Part shown: piece by piece, positions 25,181-34,815 of the stretch
Position numbering within the stretch: position 1 is the first letter of the stretch
How the letters are laid out: each line of letters starts with the position of its first letter
Source of the DNA: an uncultured Holdemania sp.
Lineage (GTDB): Bacteria; Bacillota_I; Bacilli_A; Erysipelotrichales; Erysipelotrichaceae
DNA length: 64,000 nucleotides
Assembly (NCBI GenBank): GCA_904395815.1
Contig: CAJFOC010000008.1
Location: forward strand, 19,649-83,648
Reading direction: 5' to 3'
Program-made: the position numbers and the translations under genes
Notes under the pieces: generated by a model
Database searches by the model: none
Told to the model about the DNA's origin: nothing
What the model saw: only the letters and a program-made list of their open reading frames with translations

Positions 25181-25374
25181 TATGAAAACAATATGCCTGA
25201 GATGATGAACTTGGGCAAGCGTCAGCGCGGTTTTCACATAAAATTCCAAAATTCAGCGGACCGCACTCTTTTGCCCGCGGAAGCATTGTACCATTGTTGC
25301 GCCGTTTTTCCTATGCGGCAGCCCGGCTTTTATACATTCCAGCAAAATTGTTGGACAGAGCAGATTGCATTCCT

Positions 25375-25404
25375 GAAAAAAGGGGAGTCCCGCAATGACT
25401 CTCC
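25375..25404 (-). terminator. Terminator after the ABC permease remnant
   Basis: Minus strand GGAGAGTC pairs with GACTCCCC (one wobble), then a T run. Confidence 0.65.
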
Positions 25405-25428
25405 TTCCGCACTTTAAAACACAGAACG

Positions 25429-25656
25429 CTATTCATAGCGCAGCGCATCGATCGGATTCAGCCGGGCTGCCTTGTTGGCTGGATAATATCCGAAGAAAAT
25501 GCCGATGGTCATGCTGAAGCCCACCGCCAGCACCGCGGCGCCGATCACTGCCGCTTTCTTTTTGGTTACTGTGAATCGGAAGAAAGGATTTCTGACAGAA
25601 GGGATTTTCAGTTTCATCATTCCACACTCGCTTTCCGCTGTCTCTGACCTGTTCAT
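25429..25656 (-). pseudogene. C-terminal remnant of a MacB/FtsX-type ABC transporter permease
   Basis: The last 30 residues ([26 protein letters not shown]) are the characteristic ending of MacB-type permeases, with the preceding hydrophobic segment being their last membrane span. The large extracytoplasmic domain, the other three spans and the ATPase are absent. The upstream part ([21 protein letters not shown]) is not recognisable as permease. A terminator still follows. It is probably a deletion scar of an ABC operon; a short expressed membrane peptide cannot be excluded. Confidence 0.7.
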
Positions 25657-25784
25657 TGTGACAGAACTGTGTGAATGAACTTTGAACGGAATTTGATCGC
25701 AAGCTGAATCTTAAGCTCTTCTTTTTTTAAGATTCAAAGACTTTTTTTTCGATGACGAATGACAAATTCTGTCTTTTATTCAGC

Positions 25785-25813
25785 TTTCAAATAGTGTAAA
25801 CTATTTTTATAAA
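25785..25813 (+). promoter_or_regulatory. Promoter of the GGDEF gene with a palindrome in the spacer
   Basis: TTTCAA, 17 bases, TATAAA. The spacer is filled by AAATAGT, GTAA, ACTATTT (25789-25806), a perfect 7-base inverted repeat and possible operator. Confidence 0.55.
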
Positions 25814-25838
25814 ATCTCATCTTGAAAGGAGCCCCTTT

Positions 25839-28064
25839 ATGAATCTGTCGCCGCGCTTTCCCGCTGACCAGCTCAGCCGTCTGATCGAGATTCTGTTTGT
25901 CCGTCAGAATCTGCAGGAAGCCGAAATCCTGTTGCAGAATCAGATCCGCTGGTGCTTTCTGCAGCCGGGAGTGTTTGCCGAAGGGCGGGATGCGGCCATA
26001 CGACAAATGCAGCAGTTCTATCAGGGGCATCCGCTCTTTTTTCATCATTCCCCCATCATCGCAACGCCGTTGTCCTCACAACAGATCGTCCTGTCCTGTG
26101 AATTGTGGATGACGCCGGATCAAACTCGGGAAATTTCCTGCTGGTCTTTGATCGCGGTGATGGATCGGCCAAGCCGGCAGTTCAGCTGTGTACACATCAC
26201 CATCCATTCGCCTCTGATCGGTTCACCGCGGCAGGAATTGGCGTTCATCTGCGCACAACAGGATGAATCATTGACACTTTGCCAGGTAAACGAACCGTTT
26301 CTGCAGCTGATCGGTATGAGCCGTGATGAACTGAACGACAGAGGCGGCAATCTGATCCAGCTGACGGATGCCCGCGATACGCAGCAGCTGATTTTGGAAA
26401 TCCAAAAGCTGAGCGAAGGTCATCCGCGTGAGTTTCAGATTCGTCTTCTTCCCCATGATGGCAAGCCAGTTTGGGTTCTGGTACAGGCTTTTCTGCCGGT
26501 GCAAAATTCAGCGTCCTCTTTGTTCTGCTGTACGATGGTGAACATCACGGCCTCCCGTCAGAATGAAGAAGAACTGCGGCTCAGTCTGCACAATTATCAG
26601 CAGCTGATCACGCAGGGACAGGATATTCTGTTTGAATGGGACATTGTCCATGATCGCTGGTCTTTTTCCGAGCTTTTTCATAAACGGCTGGGCTATGCCC
26701 CACTCAATCAGGCCGTACCGGATGAACTGGTTAAAAATCACCGCATCACACAGGACAGTGCCGAAACACTCCGGCGTCTGCTGCAGAAAATCCGGCAGGG
26801 CGCGCTACTGGCAGAAGATGAACTGAAACTGCTGGATGCAGACAACAACCCGGTCTGGTTCCGGATGCGAGTCGCGGCTCAGCTGAGTGAGCAGGGCCAG
26901 CCCCTTCGGGCGGTTGGTGTTCTGGCCGATATCGATGAAGAAAAGAAAACCTCTCAGCGCTGGATTGAAAAAGCCTCTATGGATGCGCTGACCCGTTTCT
27001 ATAATAAGGAAACCACACAGTCTCTGATTGAGCTGTGGCTCAAGGAGAACCCAAAGGCCGAGTGCGCGCTGATGATCGTGGATATCGACGATTTCAAACA
27101 GGTCAATGACAGTCTCGGACATCTGTATGGCGACGCCTTCCTGGTAGAAATAGCCTCGCGGATTCGCCGGCATTTTCGCCGCGACGACATCCTTGGGCGG
27201 GTTGGCGGCGATGAATTCGTCATCTTTATGAAGAACACCGCCTCTCAGGATCTCATTCAGCGCAAAACCGCTCAGGTGCTCGAAGCCTTCCGCACGCTGG
27301 AAACTCAAAGCGAGAAGCTGCCGTCGGTTTCCTGCAGCATCGGAGTAGCGATCAATCCCAAAGGCAACACTGCCTATTCACCGTTGTTTGAAAAGGCAGA
27401 TCTCGCTCTGTATTCCGCCAAAAGTCAGGGCAAAAACCGGATGGTCCTGTATTCTTCCGTCACCGATATCGAAAAGCTGGGGATTCATTACTCACCATCG
27501 AATTCCGCCGTCAGCGCGCCGATCGAAAGCTGTCAGAATCTCGCTCAGAACCTGCGGCTGATCACGTACGCTTTTCAGACACTCTATCGCGGTACGCAAG
27601 CCGAAGAAGCGATCATGACAGTACTGGAACTGCTGGGCAGGCAGCTGGATGTGTGCCGCGTCTATGTGTTTGAAAACAGTGAGGACAACGCCAGCTGCAG
27701 CAACACCTACGAATGGTGTGCTCCCGGAATTGCGCCGCAGAAAGATCAGCTCCAGGATTTGAAATGGCTATGGGATCCGCAGCGCGATTATCAGCGTTAT
27801 TTCAACGATCAGGGCATCTTCTACTGCCGCAGTACCGACGACCTTCACGATGATCTGGGGCGGTTTCTGACCCGCCTGGGGATTCAGTCCGTTCTGCAAT
27901 GCGCTATTTTGGACCGGGGAGAATTCCGGGGATTCATCGGGTTTGACGAATGCCGTGAAAAACGGTTCTGGGATCAGGGAGAGATCGATCTTCTGCAGCT
28001 GATCGCCGGACTGGTCAGCGTCTTTCTGCTGAAGCAGCGAGCGGAAGAAAAGCGCCGCGGATAA
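25839..28064 (+). CDS. PAS-GGDEF-GAF signalling protein (probable diguanylate cyclase)
   Basis: 741 residues, no membrane segment. Order: an NTF2/SnoaL-like sensor (1-125), two PAS-like regions (about 130-245 and 255-370), a GGDEF domain (375-535), and a GAF-like region (about 570-735). The catalytic motif is intact as GGDEF (456-460), and an RxxD product-inhibition site (RRDD, 447-450) is five residues upstream, so cyclic di-GMP synthesis is expected. No EAL or HD-GYP domain is present. GAAAGGAGCC precedes the ATG. The gene stands alone with its own promoter and terminator. A sensor placed after the cyclase is less common than one before it. Confidence 0.9.
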   Translation: MNLSPRFPADQLSRLIEILFVRQNLQEAEILLQNQIRWCFLQPGVFAEGRDAAIRQMQQFYQGHPLFFHHSPIIATPLSSQQIVLSCELWMTPDQTREISCWSLIAVMDRPSRQFSCVHITIHSPLIGSPRQELAFICAQQDESLTLCQVNEPFLQLIGMSRDELNDRGGNLIQLTDARDTQQLILEIQKLSEGHPREFQIRLLPHDGKPVWVLVQAFLPVQNSASSLFCCTMVNITASRQNEEELRLSLHNYQQLITQGQDILFEWDIVHDRWSFSELFHKRLGYAPLNQAVPDELVKNHRITQDSAETLRRLLQKIRQGALLAEDELKLLDADNNPVWFRMRVAAQLSEQGQPLRAVGVLADIDEEKKTSQRWIEKASMDALTRFYNKETTQSLIELWLKENPKAECALMIVDIDDFKQVNDSLGHLYGDAFLVEIASRIRRHFRRDDILGRVGGDEFVIFMKNTASQDLIQRKTAQVLEAFRTLETQSEKLPSVSCSIGVAINPKGNTAYSPLFEKADLALYSAKSQGKNRMVLYSSVTDIEKLGIHYSPSNSAVSAPIESCQNLAQNLRLITYAFQTLYRGTQAEEAIMTVLELLGRQLDVCRVYVFENSEDNASCSNTYEWCAPGIAPQKDQLQDLKWLWDPQRDYQRYFNDQGIFYCRSTDDLHDDLGRFLTRLGIQSVLQCAILDRGEFRGFIGFDECREKRFWDQGEIDLLQLIAGLVSVFLLKQRAEEKRRG

Positions 28065-28089
28065 AGTGGAAGATCAGAACAAAACAAAA

Positions 28090-28137
28090 AATGTGCGGGA
28101 TACGGAATGAATTATCCATATCCGCGCACATTTTTTT
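28090..28137. terminator. Terminator between the GGDEF gene and the peptidase
   Basis: AATGTGCGGGATA pairs with TATCCGCGCACATT (one bulge); T run on plus, A run on the other side, so it can serve both directions. Confidence 0.85.
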
Positions 28138-29547
28138 CTAGTCCAGCGCCGAGGTAAAGAAACGACGCATATCCTGAGCCAGCAGACGAGCGCTTTCCTC
28201 TCCCAGATAGGCCATATGACCGGATGGATATTCGCCAACCGTCACCCGGCTCTGATCCAGATTGGAATGCGTTGCCAGATAGCGGGCGTTGCCGGCTGTG
28301 GTCGCCAGATCATACAGACCGCTGGCAAAGAAAACCTTCAGTTTCGGATTGCGGCGCATCGCCCCGGCCAGCGCGTCTGCCGGTGACGTCTTGAATTTGC
28401 GGTTCCAGCTTTCGTTGACATCGAAGACCAGCCCCTTGCTGGTACGGTCGAAGGTGATGTTGAGTTCCTGACGAAGAAGACCAAAGGCGGCCTGAAACGC
28501 CGGGGTATAGCGGCCCATCGCCGGATCGTCCGCGATGACGTTGGCTGTTTTCAGACATGGATCATCAGGCCAGGTGTAGCGCGCGTCATAAAAGCCAACC
28601 GCCAGTCCCTGATCTTCCAAAAGACGGTGCGCGAAATCTTTCATTAAGTCGATGCGCAGCCGGTGTGAAATCCAGAAACTCTCCCGGATCCCGGTAAAGT
28701 ACTCCAGCTTCCTGGCGATGTCCTGTTTTCTTTGCGCGCTCAGCGCGTCGCCCGCAAACAGCGCCGTGAGATAGTCGTGCGAGGCAAACTCATACGCCTG
28801 TTCGATAAACGTCGCCTGATCCGGCTTGTTTTGCGGATGATGGTAATGATGCGTCGCCGCCATTGTGATCAGATTCACCGCCGAGGATTCCGCCGGCAGC
28901 GGCGCATAAAACGTACTGCCCAACAGCATCACCGCGCTGACGGAAACGCCCAGAATGTCCGGCCGATGCGCTCCGGCTCCCAGCAATTCCCCCGCCAGAA
29001 GCGCTGACCGGCCTGTACCGTAGCTCTCCCCGGCCAGAAAGACCGGGCTGTTGCGGCGGCCATACCGGTTCAGCCACTGTTCGATAAACAGCGCCAGCGC
29101 CGCGACATCGCCATCCGTGTCATAGAATTCCCTGCGGGCTTTTTCCTGAAACAGCCGTGAAAGACCGGTGCCCACCAGATCCACGATCACGATGTCGCAC
29201 AGATCCAGCAGACAGTGCGGATTGTCCTGCAGCTCAAAAGGCGGAACGGTCGGCAGATGGATTTCATCTTCCAGTCTGATTCGGCGCGGTCCAAACAATC
29301 CGGCGTGCAGCCACAGACTGGAACTGCCCGGGCCGCCGTTGTAGGCAAACAACACCGGCCGTGTCGAGGCGTCCTGCACATCGCTGCGGAAATAAGCATA
29401 GGAAAAGATCGTCGCCGTCGGTTCTCCCTGCTCATCCACAAAGAAATTGTCCTCGCAGACCGTATGATACGGTATGGTCTGTCCCCGCAGCTGGAAAGAA
29501 CCGCTGGATTCAAAACGTGATTTTTCTCTGGATTCACTGATCCACAT
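28138..29547 (-). CDS. S10 family serine carboxypeptidase-like protein
   Basis: 469 residues. The oxyanion block YNGGPGSSSLWLH, nucleophile Gly-Glu-Ser-Tyr-Gly, FASGLYDLATTAGNARY with the catalytic Asp, and YPSGHMAYLG with the catalytic His match S10 carboxypeptidases. No signal peptide is present, so a cytoplasmic peptidase releasing C-terminal residues is likely. S10 enzymes are mainly eukaryotic but occur in scattered bacteria. The start at 29547 is chosen over one five codons upstream because GGGGGGAA lies seven bases before it. Monocistronic. Confidence 0.9.
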   Translation of the reverse strand: MWISESREKSRFESSGSFQLRGQTIPYHTVCEDNFFVDEQGEPTATIFSYAYFRSDVQDASTRPVLFAYNGGPGSSSLWLHAGLFGPRRIRLEDEIHLPTVPPFELQDNPHCLLDLCDIVIVDLVGTGLSRLFQEKARREFYDTDGDVAALALFIEQWLNRYGRRNSPVFLAGESYGTGRSALLAGELLGAGAHRPDILGVSVSAVMLLGSTFYAPLPAESSAVNLITMAATHHYHHPQNKPDQATFIEQAYEFASHDYLTALFAGDALSAQRKQDIARKLEYFTGIRESFWISHRLRIDLMKDFAHRLLEDQGLAVGFYDARYTWPDDPCLKTANVIADDPAMGRYTPAFQAAFGLLRQELNITFDRTSKGLVFDVNESWNRKFKTSPADALAGAMRRNPKLKVFFASGLYDLATTAGNARYLATHSNLDQSRVTVGEYPSGHMAYLGEESARLLAQDMRRFFTSALD

Positions 29548-29597
29548 GAGTATTCCCCCCACTTTCTGTTTTGTTCAGTATACACCAAATCGTCCGA

Positions 29598-29630
29598 AAA
29601 AGAAAAGACGCCCTTCTTAAAGAACGTCTT
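29598..29630 (-). terminator. Terminator of metG
   Basis: Minus strand AAGACG...CGTCTT with an inner TTCTT/AAGAA pairing, then TTCTTTTTC. Confidence 0.75.
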
Positions 29631-29636
29631 TGTTGC

Positions 29637-31565
29637 TTAGCGTACGATCGTGCCGACCGGCAAATGACTGATGGTGACGACTTCGAGCTGATCTTCGCTC
29701 ATGCCGGCCAGAATCATACCCTGCGACAGCACGCCGCGCAGCTTGGCTGCGGCCAGATTGGTGACGACCACGACCTTGCGGCCGATCATTTCTTCCGGCT
29801 TCACGCTGCCGGCAATCCCGCTGACGATCTGCCGCGGCTGCTGTTCGCCGACATCGATCTGCGATACCAGCAGTTTGTCCGCCTTCGGATGTTTCTCACA
29901 GGCAATGACCTGTCCAACCTTCATCTCAATGCGGGAGAAATCTTCGATCGTGATCTGCGGTTTGGCTTTTTCCGCTGGCCTGGTTTCTTCTTTTTTCGGC
30001 TGATCGGCCTCGATCTGTTCCAGCATCAGCTTTTCATCAATGCGGGCAAACAGGATCTGCGGCTTCTCAATGATGCGCAGGTTCTCTTCCAGCGAACCGA
30101 AAGCCAGGGCTGAGGCATAGCTGCGCTGACAGGTCTGCAGCTGATCGAGAATGCGCTGGGAGGTCTGCGGCAGAAAGCTCTGCAGCAGAATGGCCGCAAT
30201 GCGGATCCCTTCCAGAAGATGATACAGCACGGTTGCCAGACGCTCCTGTTTCTGAGGATCCTTGCCCAGCGCCCATGGCATCGTCTCGTCGATGTATTTG
30301 TTGCACCGCCGAAGCAGCGTGAAGATCTCATCGATCGCATCCGCCACCCGCAGCTCATCCATTTTCGCGCGGACTCGCTGCGGCGTCATCTGAATGAGCT
30401 GAATCAGCTCCTCATCCACCGGCTCGCGCACCTGCGGATTGCGCACCACGCCGTTGAAATACTTGTTGGTCATCGACAGCGTCCGGTTGACGAGATTGCC
30501 GAGGATGTTGGCCAGATCGGAATTGATCCGCTCGATCATCAGTTCATAGGTTACCGTGCCATCCTGGGCAAACGGAATTTCATGCAGCATGATATAGCGC
30601 ACCGCATCCACGCCGAAGTAACGGACCAGATCATCCGCATACATCACGTTGCCCTTGGATTTGGACATTTTGCCATCGCCAACCAATAGCCACGGGTGAC
30701 CGAACACCTGTTTCGGTAACGGCAGATCCAGCGCCATCAGCATGATCGGCCAGTAAATCGTATGGAAACGCAGAATGTCCTTGCCGATCAGATGGACATC
30801 GGCCGGCCAGTAACGCTTGAATTTTTCGTCGTGATGACCATCGGCGTCATACCCCAGACCGGTGATGTAGTTGGTCAGCGCGTCGATCCAGACATAGACG
30901 ACATGCTTCGGATCAAAATCCACCGGTACGCCCCAGGAAAAGGAAGTCCGCGAAACGCACAGATCCTGTAATCCCGGCTTGATAAAGTTGTTGATCATCT
31001 CGTTTTTGCGGGATTCCGGCTGAATGAATTCCGGATGTTCTTCGATATGCTTCAGCAGCCGGTCGGCATACTTGCTCATGCGGAAGAAATACGCTTCCTC
31101 CTTCGCCTTTTCCACCGGCGCGCCGCAATCCGGACATTTGCCGTCCACCAGCTGGCTTTCGGTGTAAAACGATTCGCACGGCTTGCAATACCAGCCCTCA
31201 TATTCTGACTTGTAAATATCTCCCTGCTCATACAGGCGACGGAAAATTTTCTGCACCTGCTTTTGATGATAGGGATCCGTGGTTCTGACGAAGTTGTCGT
31301 ACGAGGTGTCCATCAAATCCCAGATCTGGCGGATCTGCGAAGCGACGGTATCGACAAACTGCTGCGGCTCAACCCCGGCCGCCTTCGCCTTGTCCTCAAT
31401 TTTCTGGCCGTGTTCATCCGTACCGGTCTGAAAGAACACATCGTACCCCAGCATCCGCTTGTAGCGGGCAACGCTGTCCGCCAGCACGATTTCATAGGTG
31501 TTGCCGATATGCGGCTTGCCTGAGGTATAGGCAATCGCCGTAGTAATGTAATATTTCTCGTTCAT
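29637..31565 (-). CDS. metG: Methionyl-tRNA synthetase
   Basis: 642 residues. It charges tRNA-Met. The class I signature is PHIGNTYE (HIGH-like) at about residue 18 and KMSKSKGN (KMSKS) near 299. Zinc-type knuckle cysteines occur at CKPCESF and CPDCGAP. The last 110 residues (IEDFSRIEMKVGQVIACEKHPKADKLLVSQID) form the tRNA-binding OB-fold domain. It is of normal Firmicute length. AAGGAGG precedes the ATG. A T-box leader upstream makes expression respond to uncharged tRNA-Met. Confidence 0.97.
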   Translation of the reverse strand: MNEKYYITTAIAYTSGKPHIGNTYEIVLADSVARYKRMLGYDVFFQTGTDEHGQKIEDKAKAAGVEPQQFVDTVASQIRQIWDLMDTSYDNFVRTTDPYHQKQVQKIFRRLYEQGDIYKSEYEGWYCKPCESFYTESQLVDGKCPDCGAPVEKAKEEAYFFRMSKYADRLLKHIEEHPEFIQPESRKNEMINNFIKPGLQDLCVSRTSFSWGVPVDFDPKHVVYVWIDALTNYITGLGYDADGHHDEKFKRYWPADVHLIGKDILRFHTIYWPIMLMALDLPLPKQVFGHPWLLVGDGKMSKSKGNVMYADDLVRYFGVDAVRYIMLHEIPFAQDGTVTYELMIERINSDLANILGNLVNRTLSMTNKYFNGVVRNPQVREPVDEELIQLIQMTPQRVRAKMDELRVADAIDEIFTLLRRCNKYIDETMPWALGKDPQKQERLATVLYHLLEGIRIAAILLQSFLPQTSQRILDQLQTCQRSYASALAFGSLEENLRIIEKPQILFARIDEKLMLEQIEADQPKKEETRPAEKAKPQITIEDFSRIEMKVGQVIACEKHPKADKLLVSQIDVGEQQPRQIVSGIAGSVKPEEMIGRKVVVVTNLAAAKLRGVLSQGMILAGMSEDQLEVVTISHLPVGTIVR

Positions 31566-31587
31566 CGCTTTTCCTCCTTCTGAATGC

Positions 31588-31812
31588 TTCCATAAAAAAA
31601 CGTCCTGTTTAAGGACGCTGATCGCGCGGTACCACCTTACTTCATATCTTCCGATATGCGCTTGCTTCTTAACGCGAAGTCACGTCTTGCCTTACTGCAC
31701 TTCAGGCAACCGGTTCCAAGTCCATGTTCTCCCTGACCCTTCACTCCCGCTTGCACCTGACCGGGCTCTCTGCCGCTGAAAATCCAGGGATACTCTTCTC
31801 TTCTTTACCTTT
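31588..31812 (-). ncRNA. T-box leader (tRNA-sensing riboswitch) of metG
   Basis: On the minus strand the T-box core AAGGTGGTACCGCG occurs at about 31637-31624. It is followed by a terminator, GCGTCCTTAAACAGGACG and seven T, at 31617-31594. A likely Met specifier ATG is in GAACATGGACTTGG at 31725-31723. Low charged tRNA-Met would stabilise the antiterminator. The leader begins a few bases downstream of a consensus promoter. Confidence 0.92.
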
Positions 31813-31818
31813 ACAGTA

Positions 31819-31847
31819 ATTATAAGGGGTGAAAACGCCGATGTAAA
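31819..31847 (-). promoter_or_regulatory. Promoter of the metG T-box transcript
   Basis: Minus strand TTTACA, 17 bases, TATAAT. Confidence 0.85.
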
Positions 31848-31913
31848 GCGCAGACCGGCGCAATCTTCGCTTTTTGCCCGAAGGCGCAGGCCCTCACGGG
31901 AAAGCCGTTCAGA

Positions 31914-33290
31914 TCAGACGACGCGGCTTTTCCATATCCCTTTCCGATAGCGGGCCAGATTCAGAAGATAGCGCAGCATGAAGTCCACCCACAGACCGAT
32001 CCAGGGGCCATACACGCCCAGGCCGCCCGGATAGCAGAGAAACCATGACAGCGCCGGACGGATCAGCGTAGTGGAAATAAAGGCGAACAGCGCGACAAAC
32101 CGGTTATCCCCCGCTCCCTGCAGCGCGCCGCTGTACACGTTCAGTCCGCTGAGCGCCGGGACGCTGGCGGCAAAGATCAGCATGATCAGCGAACCAGCGG
32201 CGATGATTTGCGGATCTGAGGAAAACAAGGCGATCAATGACCGACGAAACAGCACCAGCACCAGAATCATGACCGCCGCCATCGCCCAGGCCATACGCCG
32301 GCAGATACGGGTGCTCAGCTCAGACAGATCGCTGCGCCCCCGCCCCAGATTCTGTCCAACCAGTGCGGAAGCCGCCGCGGTGAAACCGTCATAACAGCTG
32401 AAACAGATATTGCAGATGTTCATGCAGATCTGATGGGTGGCAAACAATTCCGTCCCCAGGCCGGCGACAATCAGCGCATACAGAAAAAAACCCAGCCGCA
32501 TGCAGGCCTGTTCCACCAGCGCGCTGAACGAAATATCCGCCAGCGGTTTCAGCGTAGCCCGCCGCGGCAGCCAGCTGCCCTTTTGCCGCAGGCAGAGCGG
32601 ACTTTTCGGCGAACGCAGCGACCGGGCGCTCATGATGAACGCGACGATCGATCCCAGCGCCGTCGCCAGCGCCGCTCCGACAATTTCCAGCCGTGGAAAT
32701 CCGAAATGCCCTTCGATCAGCAGATAGTTGAAAATCACGTTGACGAGGTTGGCCGTCAGGTTGGTCTGCATGGAAAGCCTGCTGTTGCCGGCACAGCGCT
32801 GAGCGGTGTTGATCGTCATGCCCAGATTGCCGAAAAACTGACCGACGATGACAATTCTGAAATAGCTCACCGCCAGATCCAGCGTATCCGCCTGCGCCCC
32901 GGCAAACTGAATGTACGGCCGGGCAAACAGAAAGGACAGTCCGCAGACAACCAGCGAAATCAGTGCCGAACAGAACAGTGACTGACGCAGGCAATCTTTG
33001 GCCTCTTCCACTCTTTCAGCTCCGATACGACGCGAGATCACCGCGGAAACGCCGACGTTCAGCGAGGTGATAAAAGCGATGGCGATGAATTTGGGCTGAT
33101 TGGTCAGTCCTACCGCCGCAATCGCGGTCGTCCCCAGCACGCTGACCATCATGGAATCCACCAGCGAAGCCATGCCGACAAAGATCGATTCCACGGTCGC
33201 CGGCCAGGTCAGCGCCAGCGTTTTTTTCATCAGCGCGCGCCCCTGAGAATCGCGATGAGCTCTGGGCAGCAACCACTCTCTTGCATTCAT
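31914..33290 (-). CDS. MATE family efflux transporter
   Basis: 458 residues with twelve predicted spans. MATE pumps exchange Na+ or H+ for drugs or metabolites. LALTWPATVESIFVGMASLVDSMMV and VGLTNQPKFIAIAF match the family N-half; the repeat starts near ADISFSALVEQACMRLG. The start at 33290 follows AAGGTGAATC, and the longer frame to 33365 has no signal and is rejected. Substrate unknown. It stands alone between metG's leader and the flavodiiron gene. Confidence 0.9.
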   Translation of the reverse strand: MNAREWLLPRAHRDSQGRALMKKTLALTWPATVESIFVGMASLVDSMMVSVLGTTAIAAVGLTNQPKFIAIAFITSLNVGVSAVISRRIGAERVEEAKDCLRQSLFCSALISLVVCGLSFLFARPYIQFAGAQADTLDLAVSYFRIVIVGQFFGNLGMTINTAQRCAGNSRLSMQTNLTANLVNVIFNYLLIEGHFGFPRLEIVGAALATALGSIVAFIMSARSLRSPKSPLCLRQKGSWLPRRATLKPLADISFSALVEQACMRLGFFLYALIVAGLGTELFATHQICMNICNICFSCYDGFTAAASALVGQNLGRGRSDLSELSTRICRRMAWAMAAVMILVLVLFRRSLIALFSSDPQIIAAGSLIMLIFAASVPALSGLNVYSGALQGAGDNRFVALFAFISTTLIRPALSWFLCYPGGLGVYGPWIGLWVDFMLRYLLNLARYRKGIWKSRVV

Positions 33291-33472
33291 TGATTCACCT
33301 TCCCCCTTTACATCGTGAATTATTATACCATCTTTTACCCCCTTCTCCTCCCTTTTCTCTTTCAAATCGATTCCAGGCCGAAGAACCCGGCGGTTTCCAA
33401 CATAAAAAAGCGATTTTCAGAGAGCGCCGTCCGCCTGCTTCTGAAAACCGCAGAAAAACCGTTGTTGATTGA

Positions 33473-34657
33473 TCAGAGCTGACGGACAAATTCCTCAGCC
33501 CATGTCTGCACCTGCTGCAGCTGCTGCTGCGATGGCTTGAAACGGATCTTGCAGGCTGGCTGAACTTTCAGACGCAGCTGTTTCAGCCGTTCCTCCAGAT
33601 GGCCCATCGCTTCTCCGCTCCAGCCATAGCTGCCAAAGACCGCCGCGCTCTTACCGGCGCAGCCTACCGGATTCAGCAGCGACAGCACATCCCATACCGG
33701 CGGCAGCGCTTCGTTGAGGATGGTCGGCGATCCTAACAGAAAGCCTTTGGAAGCGGCGATCTGGGCGGCTGCCTCGTCGCGGCTGACCTGTTCCAGATTC
33801 AACAGCACCGCCCCGACCCCGCTCTTCTCGATGGCCTGGGCAGCGCATTCCGCCATCGCGCGGGTATAGCCATAAGCGCTCACATAGGCGATCACTACCT
33901 GATTTCTGACTTCCGGATCCTGACTCCACTGACGGTAGGTTTCCATCATTTCCTCCAGCCTGCAATCCAAAACCGGGCCATGTCCCGGGCAGATCATCTT
34001 CAGCGAAAGCGGAGCGATTTCATCCAGCGCCTTGCGCACAAACGGACGAAACGGCGCCAGAATGCAGTCATAATAATATTTCAACGCCCGCTGATATCCC
34101 TCTTCGTCGCGAACCTCACTTCTTAAAAGGCCGTCAAAGCTGTAATGGGAACCGAAGGAATCGCAGGTAAACAGAATGCCATCCTCCCGATCCAGCGTAT
34201 ACATCGTATCCGGCCAGTGCAGGTTCGGCAGAAACAGGAATTCCAGCGTTCTGTCTCCCAGCGACAGCGTCTGTCCGTTTTTAACGATCTGCACCGTAAA
34301 ATCCCGATTGACGATTTCCTTCAGAAATCCGGCAGCCGGCGCCGTGCAGACCACAGTCAGCTGCGGATTCAGATCCAGCAGCTTTTCAATGGATCCGGCA
34401 TGATCGGGCTCCGTATGATTGACGATCAGATAATCGATCTGATCCAGCGGCATGATCTGTTCAACATGCTGACGAAACTCCTCAAAAAAGTTCAGTTTGA
34501 CCGTTTCCACCAGCGCGCTCTTTTCGCTGCCTTTCAGCAGGTAAGCGTTGTACGTTGTTCCGAATTCGGTCTCCATGATGATATCGAACACTTTCAGCTG
34601 AGCATCCTGAGCGCCGATCCAGCTCAGCCGGTCAGTCAGCGCTGTTGTATTTTGCAT
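33473..34657 (-). CDS. A-type flavoprotein (flavodiiron O2/NO reductase)
   Basis: 394 residues. An N-terminal metallo-beta-lactamase-like diiron domain carries NHTEPDHAGS (H-x-E-x-D-H) near residue 80, and a C-terminal flavodoxin domain has VIAYVSAYGYTRAMAE with FGSYGWSGEA near 345. Such enzymes reduce O2 to water or NO to N2O in anaerobes using rubredoxin or similar donors. Their role fits the rubrerythrin and PerR genes 1.2 kb away. AAAGGAGTG precedes the ATG. Monocistronic. Confidence 0.94.
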   Translation of the reverse strand: MQNTTALTDRLSWIGAQDAQLKVFDIIMETEFGTTYNAYLLKGSEKSALVETVKLNFFEEFRQHVEQIMPLDQIDYLIVNHTEPDHAGSIEKLLDLNPQLTVVCTAPAAGFLKEIVNRDFTVQIVKNGQTLSLGDRTLEFLFLPNLHWPDTMYTLDREDGILFTCDSFGSHYSFDGLLRSEVRDEEGYQRALKYYYDCILAPFRPFVRKALDEIAPLSLKMICPGHGPVLDCRLEEMMETYRQWSQDPEVRNQVVIAYVSAYGYTRAMAECAAQAIEKSGVGAVLLNLEQVSRDEAAAQIAASKGFLLGSPTILNEALPPVWDVLSLLNPVGCAGKSAAVFGSYGWSGEAMGHLEERLKQLRLKVQPACKIRFKPSQQQLQQVQTWAEEFVRQL

Positions 34658-34815
34658 GTTTTTTCACTCCTTTTCCGGTCCCAACCGATATCAGCATCAG
34701 TCAGACCCTTCTTCTGCTTTTTTATCATAACGGGAAACCGGATGTTTTTCCAGTGAAACACTCTGAATTCGAACGAAAGAGCAGGTTTTGACGCTGCTGA
34801 CGTTCGTATTTCGGA

